From NCBI GenBank assembly GCA_030549335.1, contig CM060188.1:46155696-46219695 (forward strand): a DNA stretch of 64,000 nucleotides, read 5' to 3'. Each line of letters starts with the position of its first letter. The stretch's first letter is position 1. Positions 12,111 to 25,560 of the stretch are shown here, in pieces. Position numbers and translations under genes: made by a program. The notes under the pieces were generated by a model, which was not told where the DNA came from, did not search any database, and worked only from the letters and a program-made list of their open reading frames with translations. The DNA comes from Pontederia crassipes (lineage: Eukaryota; Streptophyta; Magnoliopsida; Commelinales; Pontederiaceae).

Positions 12111-13621
12111 CACAATGGCAATTAGTAGACATGGGCCAAATAAATTTTAACTTATTTCAATTACCTAAAATGTATATCTTTATCAATTATCTTAGATTAA
12201 ACATGACCCTATAAAAAAATTAATATATCAATATATTAATCAATAGTATGATCAGATATGATGATGATCAATCAGATACGATAATAATTTAATCAGGATC
12301 AATCAATAATAAGGTCAATAGATCAATACCATATTCAATATCATGATTGGGTGTAATGACAATAATAATCGATATGATGACAATCTGATCAGCTATGATC
12401 ATATTAAAATTAGGGATGTTAATCAAATGATCGAAAATGATTAATAATTTTAACTATCCAATAAACTATAAATCAATTCATAAAAATGTGTTTTCTATTT
12501 CAGAACCCAATCTGCATCGATCATTACCCAGGCTATGTCAGATAGTTCTCGAGCTAGATTCTATCATCGTCAAGAATTGTATTTCTGATATAATTTTTGG
12601 CAATCCTATCTATGTCATTCGATATTCAATCGATGTAAATAATATATAATCTCTGTATAATGGAGAAGAGTTCTGGGGTCCATGTGGTGAAAATTCGATG
12701 ACATGGGGATCCCCCTACGTACCTTAAGTTAGTTGAAAAAGTAACTATGCTTCTATTGTCTGTGAACTGCACGGACGTCATGACTTTGGCCAACGATTCC
12801 TCCCTATTGACTTTCAGAAATCTTTGACTATCACTTGGATCTTATTCTCTATTGGGGTTTCGAAACGGTATATCGTAAGCCCTCTCAGATGCCTCAGTTA
12901 TGAGAAAATGGAGAAAGAGGGGCTATCTTGCAGAAATTCTATGGAGGCAAATAATACTTTCTAGTCATCCTTTAGGTCCTATTTATAACTCTCAAGTAAG
13001 ATTTTTTTATTCATATTGGACCTTGGACTATTTCTCCATCAATCATGACCATCTATCATTAATTATCATCTCTTAAATATTTAGATTTAATGAAATCCGA
13101 ATTTCACTAATTTATTCTATAACCGTGCTTAACAAAATTCATCTCTATTCAAATTTCTTTTTATCATTTCCATAACTTCTCTCAATCCAACTCTATCTCT
13201 ATCTTTTTAACTTATGTTAACCAAATTATACCTTTATTTTATCTTTTTATTTTCTTCATCTATCTAATTTTTCATGAATTAATTAATATAATAATATTTT
13301 ATCACCTGATTTTTGGATTACATATTATTTTAATGGCTGGAATATTTTTTTAAGCCATGAGACTCTCAATCTTATCCTATTTGGGAGTCCTATAATCATT
13401 AAACGTTCTTTTGGATCTAAAATCAAATTGAAATATCTAATCACAATCTAATCATAATTTCTACTCCCAATAGGATTAAATCTTTCTTTCTTTTCCTTTT
13501 TCCTTTTTACAAATTACTAATCTTTCTTTCTAATCATGATTTGTACTCCCAATAGGATTAATTTCTTACTTTTAATTTGCAAATTACTTTATTGCCCCTA
13601 TTAAAATTTTGAGGTGTTACA

Positions 13622-14998
13622 GAACCCATGAACATGGTTTCCTCCCCCCAACTCCATAGATCGAATGATGGAGTCGTATAGCGAAGAAGATCCCTGTAGC
13701 TGTGGCAGCTCATCAAGGTCGGGTCCTAATTGGATGGTGATAGGAGTAATCAAGCCCTCAACAACAATAAGGCCATTATCTTTATTGGTAGCCTTGAGAA
13801 GTGTACGGGTCAAAAAAGCGCCTACATTAATTGGAGTGGAGGATGTCATGTAATATAGTATAAAAGCTCTTGGGCATTGACTCCTCCATTGCTGTCGTAG
13901 TTCCCAAACAAAGTGCTAGTAAGGATTCGGTGAGCATATCTGAGTGCTGGATTTTGGATATAGGTGGACTTAGCCCTCCGATAGTCCAAGCGTCCTTCTC
14001 TTGTAATGCGTGTATAGAATGCCAAGATGCTAAATTCATTCGGGATTCACAAGTGACCTTCATTCGAAAACTGTAAAATAGCAATGAAGTTGGCCAGGGA
14101 GAGATCAAACTCTCTATTGTATAGCTAGAATGAGATGAAGGCTTGCCGACGTTTCGGGGCCTCAAGGTGCTCCACCTTAGGAGAGCAAATTCCATAGTGA
14201 GGTCTGAGTAAGTGGGCCACCACTGTTGCACAAAATAGCTCATTCCAATGTTAGAAAATAACGTGATAATAAAAGCATGGAGGTTCTGAGACAAAGATGG
14301 ATCCGTAAAATGAGTGGGAATGATGCGTAGAGAAGTCCAAAGTTTTCTCCCGGGTTCGTGCATTTGGTGGACAATCATTCCCTATTAGGAGGTCTAAGAA
14401 TTCGAGACGTGAAACCCTCTTAGCAGTGGAGGTCTCCCTCATGCGGCAATCGTGACGAACAACAACTTTTGTGCTTGGTACCATGTTACCAGCTCGTGAA
14501 GAAAGGTCACAATTATGATACAAAGTAAGGACCCTTGCAGAATGTAAAATAGAAAAAATAACAGACCATTTATAATAGATCACGACTTGTACAAAAAGAT
14601 CGGCAGGAAAAAAATTACAAAATCACGACCCATGTGAAGTTGTCTTCGTCGTTCCTGTTGATGGGTCACCGGAGTTGCAAGATGGTTGGGGACTGAGCCT
14701 GGTGATGATGAGGATGATCGCCACTAGGACAAGGAGCAGCCAATCATGGATGTTGCAATGCTTCATAGAAAGGAATACTAATATGCAATTGTTTAAAGAT
14801 TTCAATGAAATGAGAAAATTTCTTATCCAATTGTTCGTTGTGTTGTTTGTGGGAATGGCAGATTTCCCATCTTGCTTGGAATTCTGATGGCTGTTGGACC
14901 CTTCTCTTTTGCATTGGGAGTTGGAGATGTAAGTATGCTTCGATTTCAGCCTCCTCGTTTGTGTCATCTCTTGAAGATTTGGAGGCTAGCCCAACCAA
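13622..14998 (-). pseudogene. Athila-like ORF1/gag relic, proximal part
   Basis: Minus-strand coding remains in at least three frames: 14,744-14,998, 13,827-14,378 and 13,622-13,849. The last carries a VEGLITPITIQLG motif like the GGLITPI of Athila-type ORF1 proteins. The first carries LDKKFSHFIEIFKQLHISIP, close to the conserved LDKxFxKFxEVFKxLHINIPF block of plant gypsy elements; that block usually lies after ORF1, so its upstream position here is odd and may reflect rearrangement. The last frame continues without interruption into 906-677 once the inserted LTR is ignored. Dead element. Confidence 0.6.
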
Positions 14999-15610
14999 GG
15001 TTGTTTAAAACTAGTTTTAGCACTTAAAAATAATTCACACGACTTAGATCCCATTAAACAAACTTTTTTGTCATTTTCCATATCTTTCAAGCTTCTCTTA
15101 GTTCTGATTGCCCCTTCTCCCATGTCCTTGGGTTTTGAACACCTTCAAGTTCCTCCTTGATCCTCTCTTGCAACCCACAAAAAGGAAGAAATCAAATGCC
15201 ACAAAGGGTCATGAATGTTGAAGGAAAAGAAAAGGAAAATGAGATAATGAACCAAATCTAAAATTCAAGGAAAATTAGAAAATTTTGTCTTAAATTTTTT
15301 AAGTCATGAATGTGAAGAGGTTCCTATGTCCCCATGAGCTGAAAATGAAAAGGGAGGAAGAAAAATAAAAATTGACTACATTTCTCTCGATTAATTATTA
15401 ATTATTTTTAAATATTTTTTGCCAATTCCAAGTTATTATATCTGATATTTTTTATTTTTTTATTGTAAATTATGACATGTTACATTCATTATTATTATTT
15501 CTTCATATTGAGTTGCAAAAATTAATGAGAGATTTATTTTCCATGCATATGATTCCTACAAACACAAGACAATAATGACAGAATTTATAGTGTGTATCGA
15601 TGATGCTCAA
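14999..15610. other. AT-rich spacer, nothing recognised
   Basis: No open frame or repeat of note. It may be further remains of the Athila-like element. Confidence 0.3.
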
Positions 15611-16150
15611 GGTTATGTTTGGATAGAAACTTTTAAATTCTTATTAATTCCCGTGATGATCTTTGGATGAAAAATATAATGATAAAAATTTAAAACATGA
15701 TTTGATAAAAAATAAAACTAATAATGTAATTTATTATTTTATGAGGTATAAAGTTATAGCGAATAAAAATATTACGTATTGATTTATTTAAAATAATAAT
15801 TATTAGCATATTAAAAATATTATACATAATTATTAAGTTAAACTTATTAAAAAAATAAGTTGTGTTGTAATGTATTAATATTAATTTTGATTAAATTTTT
15901 ATGTGTTATTAATATTATAATTTATGAAAAATACTTATATTGAATTAAATAATTTATTTTATAAGCTGAATGATAATATATCAATAAAAATATTATAATT
16001 GATTATTATTCAAAATAATACAAAAATAGTTTAATGAATAATATTAACATTAAATAATAATTAATAATATTTTTCTAAATAAAATATATTAAATAATTGA
16101 AAGAAAAAAATAAAAAAAAATATTCCTGCTTCTCGTGAGAATTTGAAAAG
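15611..16150. mobile_element. Degenerate copy of the 38.7-kb MITE family
   Basis: Shares with 38,705-39,404 a start of the form GGTTATGTTTGGAT and an internal stretch TTTATTATTTTATGAGGTAT at about 15,731, followed by similar AT-rich text. The right end is not recognisable and no flanking duplication was found, so the right coordinate is approximate. Confidence 0.5.
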
Positions 16151-16442
16151 TTCTCAATGGAAGTGAAAACTTTAGTTCTAAAAAACGTGTCGCATGACGC
16201 TTTGATTGTAACAAATTCTGACTCAAGTTTCGAGAGACAAACACTCCATAGTGAACATGGATATAGAAATCTATGTAATCAAAATGTTTAATATTTTCAA
16301 TTGAATGTTATGATGTAATAAGAATTCATTTGATAATCGCAATGTTTATCAACTTAGATTTTCATACATTCCCATTGATATAACTTTCTTTCTTCTATTT
16401 TTATATATTATTAAATTTTAAGATGCATCATATTTGTTGACC

Positions 16443-16512
<70 letters not shown>
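16443..16512. repeat. (AAT)n microsatellite
   Basis: About 23 perfect AAT units in a row. Confidence 0.95.
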
Positions 16513-17754
16513 GTCAAAGTTAAAGGTTCCGTGTAGGGTCTATAAAATTGGAGGGTACCCTAAAAAAAGATAAAATATTCATCGTAAATTCCAAAAGTAC
16601 TTACGTAATCAATATGATCTTTCAGACAGATCATGCGCTAGATATGCATGTCGGTAATCGAATTAAAGCACGCATGGACTTTGGGACGAGTATGCCAAAA
16701 TAGCGGCAAGACAAAAATACAAAGATGTACTTCACACATGCACATATGTCTAGCTAACTAGCTCGACCTGCCCCTCCAACCAGGGCACCTCTACAATCTC
16801 CATGCATGATTGGCTGCAAATGCGTATAATATGCAACGTGATTCATGTTCTTGTGCTGGGATTCTTCGTATGTCACAAAGCATATTAAAATTGGATGAGG
16901 ACTTTCTTCTTACAAATTACACATCCATCCACCATCCACGCATGTGAACAACACAAAAGAGCCGTATAGAATATGGACTATTATAGTTCACCAAGTACCA
17001 CCCGCTCGGTGCATGGCCCCCCGGACACGCACGTCGACAGGAGCCAATTTCGGGCGGACGTGTCGATGATCGACCAACTTATAGTGGATAAAATCAACGG
17101 GGAATTGGTAACTTCTCTCAAAAATTGCATAAAATATTTTTGTTAGAAGTCTTATTATCATCCTAGTGGAGCGACATAGATTAATGAAATGATAATAAAT
17201 TTGGATCTTTATCCGATCATTCCGAATATTGCTGTAGGGATAGAAAAAAAAAAAAAAGCTTATAGTGGACCAAGTGTTGCAGCAATTTGCCACGTACGTG
17301 GAGCCCCTCCATGCACATTGTGCAACTTGTGTTTTTGGTGCTTCATTAACCGGAGCGGTCGTGTTGCACTACAGTACAATCTTTCTTTTTCTAATTTAAT
17401 TGGTGTACAATGTACAGAACCAAAACTTATATGATTGGATCATATATAGAAAGTTGAGACTATTAATTGTTTTTTTTTCTCACTCTTAAGCCGGATTCAG
17501 TACGATCTTTGCATTTCCTATTGGGGAATAATTAATTATTTTCTGACTGTGCTGCATGGAATTTATGTTAGGGCTTTTGTCATGGACTGCATGAGATGCT
17601 CCTACATTAATTTATGTTAGGTACCTAGCCATGCATCTTTCTTTTTTCTTTTTCCCTTGGTAATATTATAGAGTTTAAATTTTAATCAATCCGCTGAATT
17701 GGTTAGCACCTAATAATTACGTTAGATATTAACCAATTTTCGAGTATGTATTTA
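16513..17754. other. Spacer, nothing recognised
   Basis: Mixed-composition sequence. Short open frames on both strands near 16,988-17,434 overlap each other, have no recognisable domain and look accidental. Confidence 0.3.
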
Positions 17755-18318
17755 GGAACTGTTCGGTGCATTACCGATTTAATTTAGATCATTGTTTAAA
17801 TAGATTACCACTATTTAAATTGTCGGTAATATCACATTATAGTGTTTGGCAAGTAATATAAATCATGATTAAAATAGTTAGAGAGTAAATTATTAAAATA
17901 CTTTTAAAAATTATTTTACATGTTCATCAAATAGTATCCTAAAAAAATAAAGCAAAAAAATAGATAAGTTAATATAGATAAAATAAGATGAGAAAAAAAT
18001 AATAGTTATTTATAAAAAAAATTCAAATAATAAAAGCGATGCTATTAAATGATATTTATTTAATAATAAAATATTAAAATTAAAAATTTTTATGAAATGA
18101 ATATTTTTATCAAAATGTATGTTAAGCAACTAGTAATATGAAAAGTCACCTCCCCTATCTACTATCTGAATTATCAGTGAGGTGATAATTAAGATTACCC
18201 AAAGTAATTAAAATTATCGATAATTAGTGAGAGCCAAATGAGATAATGTGATGAGCCCTGAAAATTTTAAATAAAATAACTGATAATTTATTTAGATTAT
18301 CTCATACCAAACGACATC
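17755..18318. mobile_element. Possible Tourist-like MITE
   Basis: Flanked by TTA (17,752-17,754 and 18,319-18,321), with weak terminal inverted repeats: GGAACTGTTCGGT on the left and, on the reverse strand, GATGTCGTTTGGT on the right. The interior is AT-rich and non-coding. Size, TTA target and a TTTGGT-like end fit a PIF/Harbinger MITE, but the terminal match is poor. Confidence 0.35.
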
Positions 18319-18951
18319 TTAAAGTTTAAAATTAAAATTAAGAAGTTCAATTTACTTGTTCAAATTAAATCACAACAGTTTACCTAAGTATGGTTTAATT
18401 GTTGGCTCCCACATCTCCCCTCTTTTATCCCGTGTCTAGATGCATGCACCATATAAAGGAAGCACGCGGAAATGGTGGGGGAGGGGTGGTAAACTTAGGG
18501 CATAAGAACAATTCTACTTTTTTTTTGTCGTTTGATGATTAACTAGTTGAAGTGAAAAAGTGAAATGGTAATCAATAGGCAGATTTATTGCTTTTCGACG
18601 TGTGAAAGGTTTTCGTCAAAACGACTTTACATACTTTTTTTTTATTCTTTTGGATATATTTCTTTTACTAATAAATTAGAGGATCATTCATAATAATAAA
18701 AAATAGTTTTATAATATAAAAAATATATAAAATGCTTATATCTATTATGAAGATAATAACGTGCAGAAATTTATAAAAAATTAAAAATGATTAATATAAT
18801 TATTACTGATAATTTGAATTATATTTTTGTTATTACCAATGATCTTTTAAATTATCACATACACTCAGTATCATTTTGATCAAAACATAAATAATTTGAA
18901 TTATTAAAATATATATAGAAATTCATGGGTTAATTTGATTCTTTTTTTTTA

Positions 18952-19205
18952 AAAAATTAATAACCTCCATTAAGTCGTATATATATATATATACACACAC
19001 TTTTTAAGGTTAATTAGATGACTTAAATTTTGCTTCCATGCCCATTTTATGAATATTTGTTTTTTTAATAATTTTTAAAAAAATTAATAACCTTCATTAA
19101 GTCGTATATATATATATACACACACTTTTTAAGGTTAATTAGATGACTTAAATTTTGCTTCCATGCCCATTTTATGAATATTTGTTTTTTTAATAATTTT
19201 TAAAT
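18952..19205. repeat. Tandem duplication, 127-bp period
   Basis: Two near-identical copies beginning AATTAATAACCTYCATTAAG and ending TTTTTTTAATAATTTTTAAA. They differ mainly by one base in the CCTCCAT/CCTTCAT word and by the length of the TA run. A recent local duplication in non-coding DNA. Confidence 0.9.
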
Positions 19206-21616
19206 GTTAATCATTTTTCTAATAAAATTTCGTTCCCATTAAAATTTTAGGGATCCGTCTTTGTCTCTGTGTGAATGCCACAAAGTATTTTATTTGGCCA
19301 CTTACACTCAGATTTTTTCTTCTCATTTCACGTGCTTCAATTCTTTTCCCTTTTCTTATTCATGCACCTACTTTTTTCCTTCACTTTTGCCAAGGGCAAG
19401 GGGATGTTTGATTTTTTTTTTTTACATCTGTTTTTTTTTTCATGATGTATGGAGATAAGTTTGAACTAACAGATTATTGCTATCTATTGCTGTGAACTTT
19501 AGAAATAGCATGAACATAAAATAAATTAATATTAATATTATGACTCCTAGAGTTAAAGTTATTGTTGGGCTAAAAGAAATCACTTTCTGTTTCAGCGATT
19601 ATGTTTTTAAGAAAAAAAAAAGTGTCCAAACCATTTAGCAGAGAATCAATTATTCAGTTTTTTTTTATAGACTTTAGGCTCCTTGAAACAACTTGATATT
19701 TTTTAAAACAAAAGAAAAAAAATATTATATAAGATAAAAAATAAATATAAATTATTATTATTATTAAAAAGAAAGAAGTCTAAGGATAAATCGTATTAAG
19801 AAAACTCTAATAATTAAATATTTTTGTTAGAGCCTATAAATTAACTATATTATAAAGTTATAATTTATATATTGGAGCTAGTAAAAATATATTATTTAAA
19901 ATAATAAAAATATAACTATATTGTATCAATATTCAAATACTTAAATCATCAACTTATTATAGTAGAGCACCCTGTGCTATACATCGATAAGTAATTTTAT
20001 TTTTTATCATTTAATTAATTTAAAAATTATAATTCATAATTAAATTGATTATATACTTCTTAGATAAAATTATATATGTATATGTTTATATATATATATA
20101 TATATATTGGAGTAATTTGATAATAAAAAAGTGTCATACATGGCTAAATAAATTATAACCATTGAATATTTCATATTTATTAAAATGACACGATCATGAT
20201 AATCAGATAATCCAATAATCTTGGTTTTAATCATATTTTAAAATGAATATAATATTATTTTATTAATTTAATGAGTAACATTAGTATTCTGCACCTGTTT
20301 TATATAAAAAACTTTACATATAGATTTTTCTCTATTTAAATAATCAACACTATATACTTAAATCATTGTATGAGTTATAGTCTATGTATCTATAATCTCA
20401 AATATTTTCTCTAAGTGACTGACTTTATTTGTTTGGTTTTATCAAATTGTTAACTAATTATATTTGTTCAATAGGATTGTTTTGAAAACTCATATATGGA
20501 CATAAATCTCCAGAAAATTAGACTTTTTTATAAAAAGTTTCGGAGTAATTTTCTGATGCTTAATAATCATTTCATTGCAAAATTCATATTTATGCAATTA
20601 GTAAAGATATGTGGAAAATTCGGATATGCAAAGTTCTTATCCAAAAATTAGGAACGACTTTTGAAAATTCTAAAATAATCTTTTGATACTTTCTATCATT
20701 TTCAAGTTTTTTATCATATTTTAAAATTATTTTTATGAAATTACTGTTTTTTATCAAAATTTATATATGCACATATAACATTTAGAAAATTTGTGAAAAT
20801 TCCAAAATAATTTTCCAATTCATTGTGGCATTGTTTTTCTGAGCTTGGCGCATGCTTTTTATGCAAATTAAATTTGTACTTATGCAATTGTAGGAATGAA
20901 AATTCATTAGTACATCAATTATATAAAAAAAAGGGAAAATCCTGTGAATTTTCATTAAAGTTAAAATGGGCATGTATAATGAAATTTTAAATTTTGTGTT
21001 TCTCATTAATTATATTCGGCATGAGATGTTCCGTTCATTTTGTTTGTTAAAAATAAATAAGAATTTTTTTGGTGAAATAAATTAAATTGCAATTTCTTAT
21101 TTCATCAAGATACAGGGAAACGAATAATTAGTTAGTATAATTATAAAAGCCTAAGTTATTAGACACATGAAACATTTGTAGGGCTAAGATATATTGAAAG
21201 TATAACTTGTCACGTCTTTTCATCGAATGGTGTGTGAGTATATGAAACAACAAGATTGTACATTTTTTCTATTTAGTGTTAAAACAAAAAATAATGAAAG
21301 TTACTTAATTGGCACCCTTCATAAAAGAGCTCCCACACATCTTGATTGTGATGGTCAAATTAGAAATAATATTGTGCATCACACAATTAGGTTTTGGTGA
21401 TTTTGAATTGCCTATTGATTCAAAATTCAAAGTAGACTTTTTTGACGTACTATTAACTTAAGGAATAATGATTATCTTTGAAATTTTGAAAAATGAGTGG
21501 CCTCTTGATTTCACTACTCATGTTCATCACTATCTCATTATTTTTAATTTTTACAAAAAATTTAAGCATGAATAACATTGACTCCACTTCTATTTTGATA
21601 TTAAAAATAGACCATG
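19206..21616. other. AT-rich spacer, nothing recognised
   Basis: Long AT-rich interval with a short (TA)n tract near 20,088-20,107. Open frames are short and look accidental. Confidence 0.35.
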
Positions 21617-24600
21617 ACATCAAAGACAACCATCATTGACCTAAATAAGATAGATAAACTAAATGGTGATAACTTGGTATCTAGCACCACAAGGTCCAAC
21701 ATTTGTTAGAGGAACAAGATGGCTTGGAGACAATTAATCATGTCATGTTTGAGTCTACACCCGGTGATCCCTAACAAAACAAAAGAGATGCTAAAACATA
21801 ACAAATTTGGCTGACAAAGTCGTATCCCTCGCATTTCATTGCTAAGCTCCATGAGTAATTCCTTTATGTGTGAATTCGAGAGCAACAATATGACCTACGC
21901 ATTTAGGTAGCACTTCCAAATAAGTTTGGAGTGATTAATTTGGACTGTCATATCAAAAGTGCAAAAATCATTGGGATTAAATTGGAATTCGTATGTTTAT
22001 GATTAAATTGGAATCATATCAAAAGTGCGAAAATCATTGTGAAATGTCTAACATGATCAATGAGCTCCAAAGTGCAGGAAGTGTGCTCAACTGCGAGCAA
22101 AAAAAGTCTAGGCTTTGATCCTCTCCGTTTCTCAGAGTTGGGAATACATACGTTGTAATTTGATGAACGATGAACGATTACACTAAAACTTTTGATTAAA
22201 GCAACTCAACACCTTGAGATGGAAAATGACATCCTCAAAATAATGAAATCTTCCATTCAAGCATTTGCTAAAAATAGTGGAAGTAGCGCTAACACAATTC
22301 CTAAGTGCAAACAACATCCAAAAACAAACGTGAATAGAAAGGGAACATAAAATTCTGAAACAAAATAAAGATAATGTATTGGCAAGAATGTTAGACAATC
22401 AAGAAGCTATTATTGAGTTGGGCCAGCCTACTTTTGGGGTTCCAACATGCTGGAAAGAGAGGCATAACAAAAGTCAAACACTATAGTTGTAAGAAATGCA
22501 ATCATTTTGGTCGTGACTGTATTGAGTTCAAAAGGATTTTATCCTAATTGTGTTGCTTTTTATTTATATTTCTAGTTGTGCTCTGATTGTTAAAACTCAT
22601 TATTTATGGATTGGCGAGTGAGGAGTAACTAACCACATAACAAAAAGTCAAGCACACATCATGAAATTTCGTTAACTTAGTAGGGGCACAAGATGGATAT
22701 ACATTGGTAAGAATGAAAAAGTTGGCATTAAAGAGATTGGCACTAACAAGTTAGTTTTCGCAATGAAAAAATCTTCTATCTTTACGACATCTTATACACC
22801 CCTGAATTTTGATGAAATTTGATTTTTTTGTGCACCTTATAGGCTTAGACAAGCTTGATTATGTAATAAGTTTTCCTTAAAACATTGGAACACTTTTTAA
22901 AATAATGTTCCTTTATATGATGATTTTTCTATAAAATTATTTCTATTTATTAAATATAACATTCATTTATAAGGTTTTTTTATGACAAAAGGTGGCATAT
23001 AAGGCTAGGTCACATTGACAAAGATCGCATGCATGACTAGCTCAAGAAGGACTCCTAAGATTTCTCGTGAAAGTCGACTTACAAAGTTGTGAAGAATGTC
23101 AAGCTGATAAGAAAATCATAACACCATTTGGCATAGAAAAATTCTATTGCGACTCATCCATTTGGATATATGTAGTCTAGTGAATGTTCGTGACAAACAT
23201 GGTTTCTCCTAGATCATATTTGTTGATGATTATTAATGTTATGGGATTGTCTACTTGATTTGACATATGTCAGAAGTATTGGATTGCTTTGTGCGATATA
23301 TAAACATGGATAGACAACTTAATAGCAAGACAAAAGTCTTGCGTACTAACCATGGATGTGAATACCTTTCAAATTTGTTCAAGAAATTATAATAAAAATG
23401 ATATCGTATGGCAATTAATCATACAAAGGAATCCATGATAAAATAATGTTGCAAAATAAGAAATCATACTTTACTCGAGATAGTTCAATCCATGATGGCA
23501 CAAGTTAATCTTCCGATATTATTTTGGGAGATGCCTTATTGATTGTTATATATATCCTAAATCGAGTATCATGAAAGCTTCCTTCAATGCCCTATGAATT
23601 TTGGACAAGTCGCAAACTTGATCTCAAGGTTTTTATGTCCTTGGGGATGCACCACCTATGTACTTTACAATTCCCACAAGTGTGTGAATTTAGGACCTAG
23701 AGAAAAAATGTGTATACTCTGATACCTTAGAAGGCTATGTATTAATAGGAAAAAGGAGATGAAACTATTACAAAATTTGAAAGTAAATATGTAACATTCT
23801 TGGAAACTGAATTTCCTAAACAAGACGAGATTGATAGGTCACTTTACTTAAATGAAAATGAAGATCCTAAGGTGATGACATCCATAGATTAATATAAGGA
23901 GAAATCTATTTTCCCACACCTTGATTTGAGTCTCAATCTTTTATGAGCCCATACTAGATTTCTCCTTATATTAATATAAGGAGAAATCTATTTTCCTAAA
24001 TCTAGTATGGATAGATATGAGCCTCAATCTTTTATGGATGCCATCTCATTTCCTAAGGAAAAAATGGATAGTAGGTAATGGAAAATGAATGGGGGCCATT
24101 GACTAAGAATCATGTATGGGATTTTGTTAATTTGTCGCTTGGCTGAAAGAGATTTAGGAATAAGAAGGTTCTAAAGATTAACCAGACATGAATGGATCTA
24201 TTGAGAGGTATAAAGTCAGGTCAGTGGCAAAATATTTCACCCAATAAGAATGTGTTGACTACAAAGAAATTTTTGCACTAGTTATTAGGTTCGCTTCAAT
24301 TTTTCTAATCTTGATTATAGTCACACATATGGAATTGGAATTGCATTAGATGGATGTTACTACATTCTTTAATAGAGAACCAAATAGGGAGATCTATGAT
24401 GGCTTCATCGTAAATAGTCGAACTTATAGTTTGTCGTATACGTCTATTCATTTATGCACTCAGGCAATCATCTATCCAGTGGTGCATTAAATTCAATCAA
24501 TCAATCATTGATTATGATTGAAATGATAGATGAAAATCATTGAGTATATATATATATATATATATATATGATGATACATCATTACAACATTATATTTCAA

Positions 24601-25560
24601 TAAAATTTCAATAGAGGAGATAATTAGTATTTTGTGATCATCATTAAGCAATGGTTGTTCTCCATATTTAAGATGAAGGACATGGATAAACATACATATT
24701 AAGTGTAAGAATGTAACGAGATAATTTTAGAAGACTTCTTGCTTCATCGTAAGAATCATACATAAATAAACTTTTATAACATTTTCAAATGGATAAATAC
24801 AAATTCATAACTCTCTAGTTAGGAAAGATGGAGCTATAATTCACAATAAGTGCTTTAAGATTTCAAAAGAACAAAAAATATATTTCTTGTTCTCTATGCA
24901 CTTATGGTCAGCAATCAAATGTACATTATATTGTGTATATGATCATATATATGTTATGTTGTGGGTCTAGTAAGCCAACATCAAATAAATTTTGGATAAC
25001 ATCATTGACAGGCGGTAAAAGGAATCATGCATTACCTTAAAGGGACTACATACCTCACTTTATGTTATCATGAGAGAGTTTTGGGAACACCGCATGATTG
25101 GACTTGCAATATTGATCAATGAAAGTCAACATCTGGATATGCTTTCTTGCTCAACAATAGCCTTATCACATGGAGGAAACATAAAGCAGAATTACAAGAT
25201 ATTGTCTACTATGGAGGCAAAATTCGTAGCGTGCTTGTTTGCAATGCAAGATGCCCTTTGGTTGAAAAGAGTTTTTCAACCACCTACAAGTTGCAAAATA
25301 TGCAATGAAAAGATGGTGTTATACTATGATAATTAAGCAATTGTCCCTTATTTAAAGAATAAAAACTATCATTGTAAAGGGAAAATATCAGCATGAGAGG
25401 TACAAATTTGTATGAGACAAAGGCATAAAAGAGGAAATAACATTTGAGTTTATCTCTACTCATAATATGGTCACTGATCCATTCACTAAATCATTACATT
25501 GAGAGGCATTCTTAAGAGATGTAAATACCCTGAATTTATCTAGAATGTAGAGACAAAACT
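21617..25560 (+). pseudogene. Ty1-copia retrotransposon, decayed gag-pol
   Basis: Plus-strand gag-pol relic with many stops and frame changes. Seen in order: a gag start near 21,617 (IIDLNKIDKLNGDN-like); a GAG-pre-integrase motif WHIRLGHIDKDRM near 22,993 followed by CEECQADKK near 23,090; integrase remains to about 23,700; reverse-transcriptase remains from 24,060 (NHVWDFVNLSLG near 24,110) to about 24,430; and RNase H remains at 25,020-25,500 (GIMHYLKGTTYLTLCYH near 25,026, then STSGYAFLL in another frame). This order, integrase before reverse transcriptase, is diagnostic of Ty1-copia. No LTR pair, primer-binding site or flanking duplication was recognised. Confidence 0.8.
23955..23990. 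repeat. Perfect 36-bp palindrome
   Basis: An 18-bp arm beginning TAGATTTCTCC is followed directly by its exact reverse complement with no spacer, inside the copia relic. It sits in a small local inverted/direct rearrangement: the AATCTTTTATG stretch recurs at about 23,935 and 24,027. Confidence 0.9.

Larger units (their letters stand above)
907..13621 (+). mobile_element. Solo LTR split by a hAT element
   Basis: A long LTR that starts TGTAACGTTCC at 907 and ends GGTGTTACA at 13,621, flanked by a perfect 5-bp duplication GAACC (902-906 and 13,622-13,626). It consists of two arms, 907-1,978 and 11,709-13,621 (about 3.0 kb together), separated by a nested hAT element. No internal retrotransposon domain lies between the ends, so it is a solo LTR, probably of a Ty3-gypsy element judging by the TGTAAC...GTTACA ends. 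The left arm is dominated by CAATTATCAATTC-type repeats and the right arm by CCCGAAGGC-type repeats. It inserted into the Athila-like ORF1 relic on the minus strand. Confidence 0.85.
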
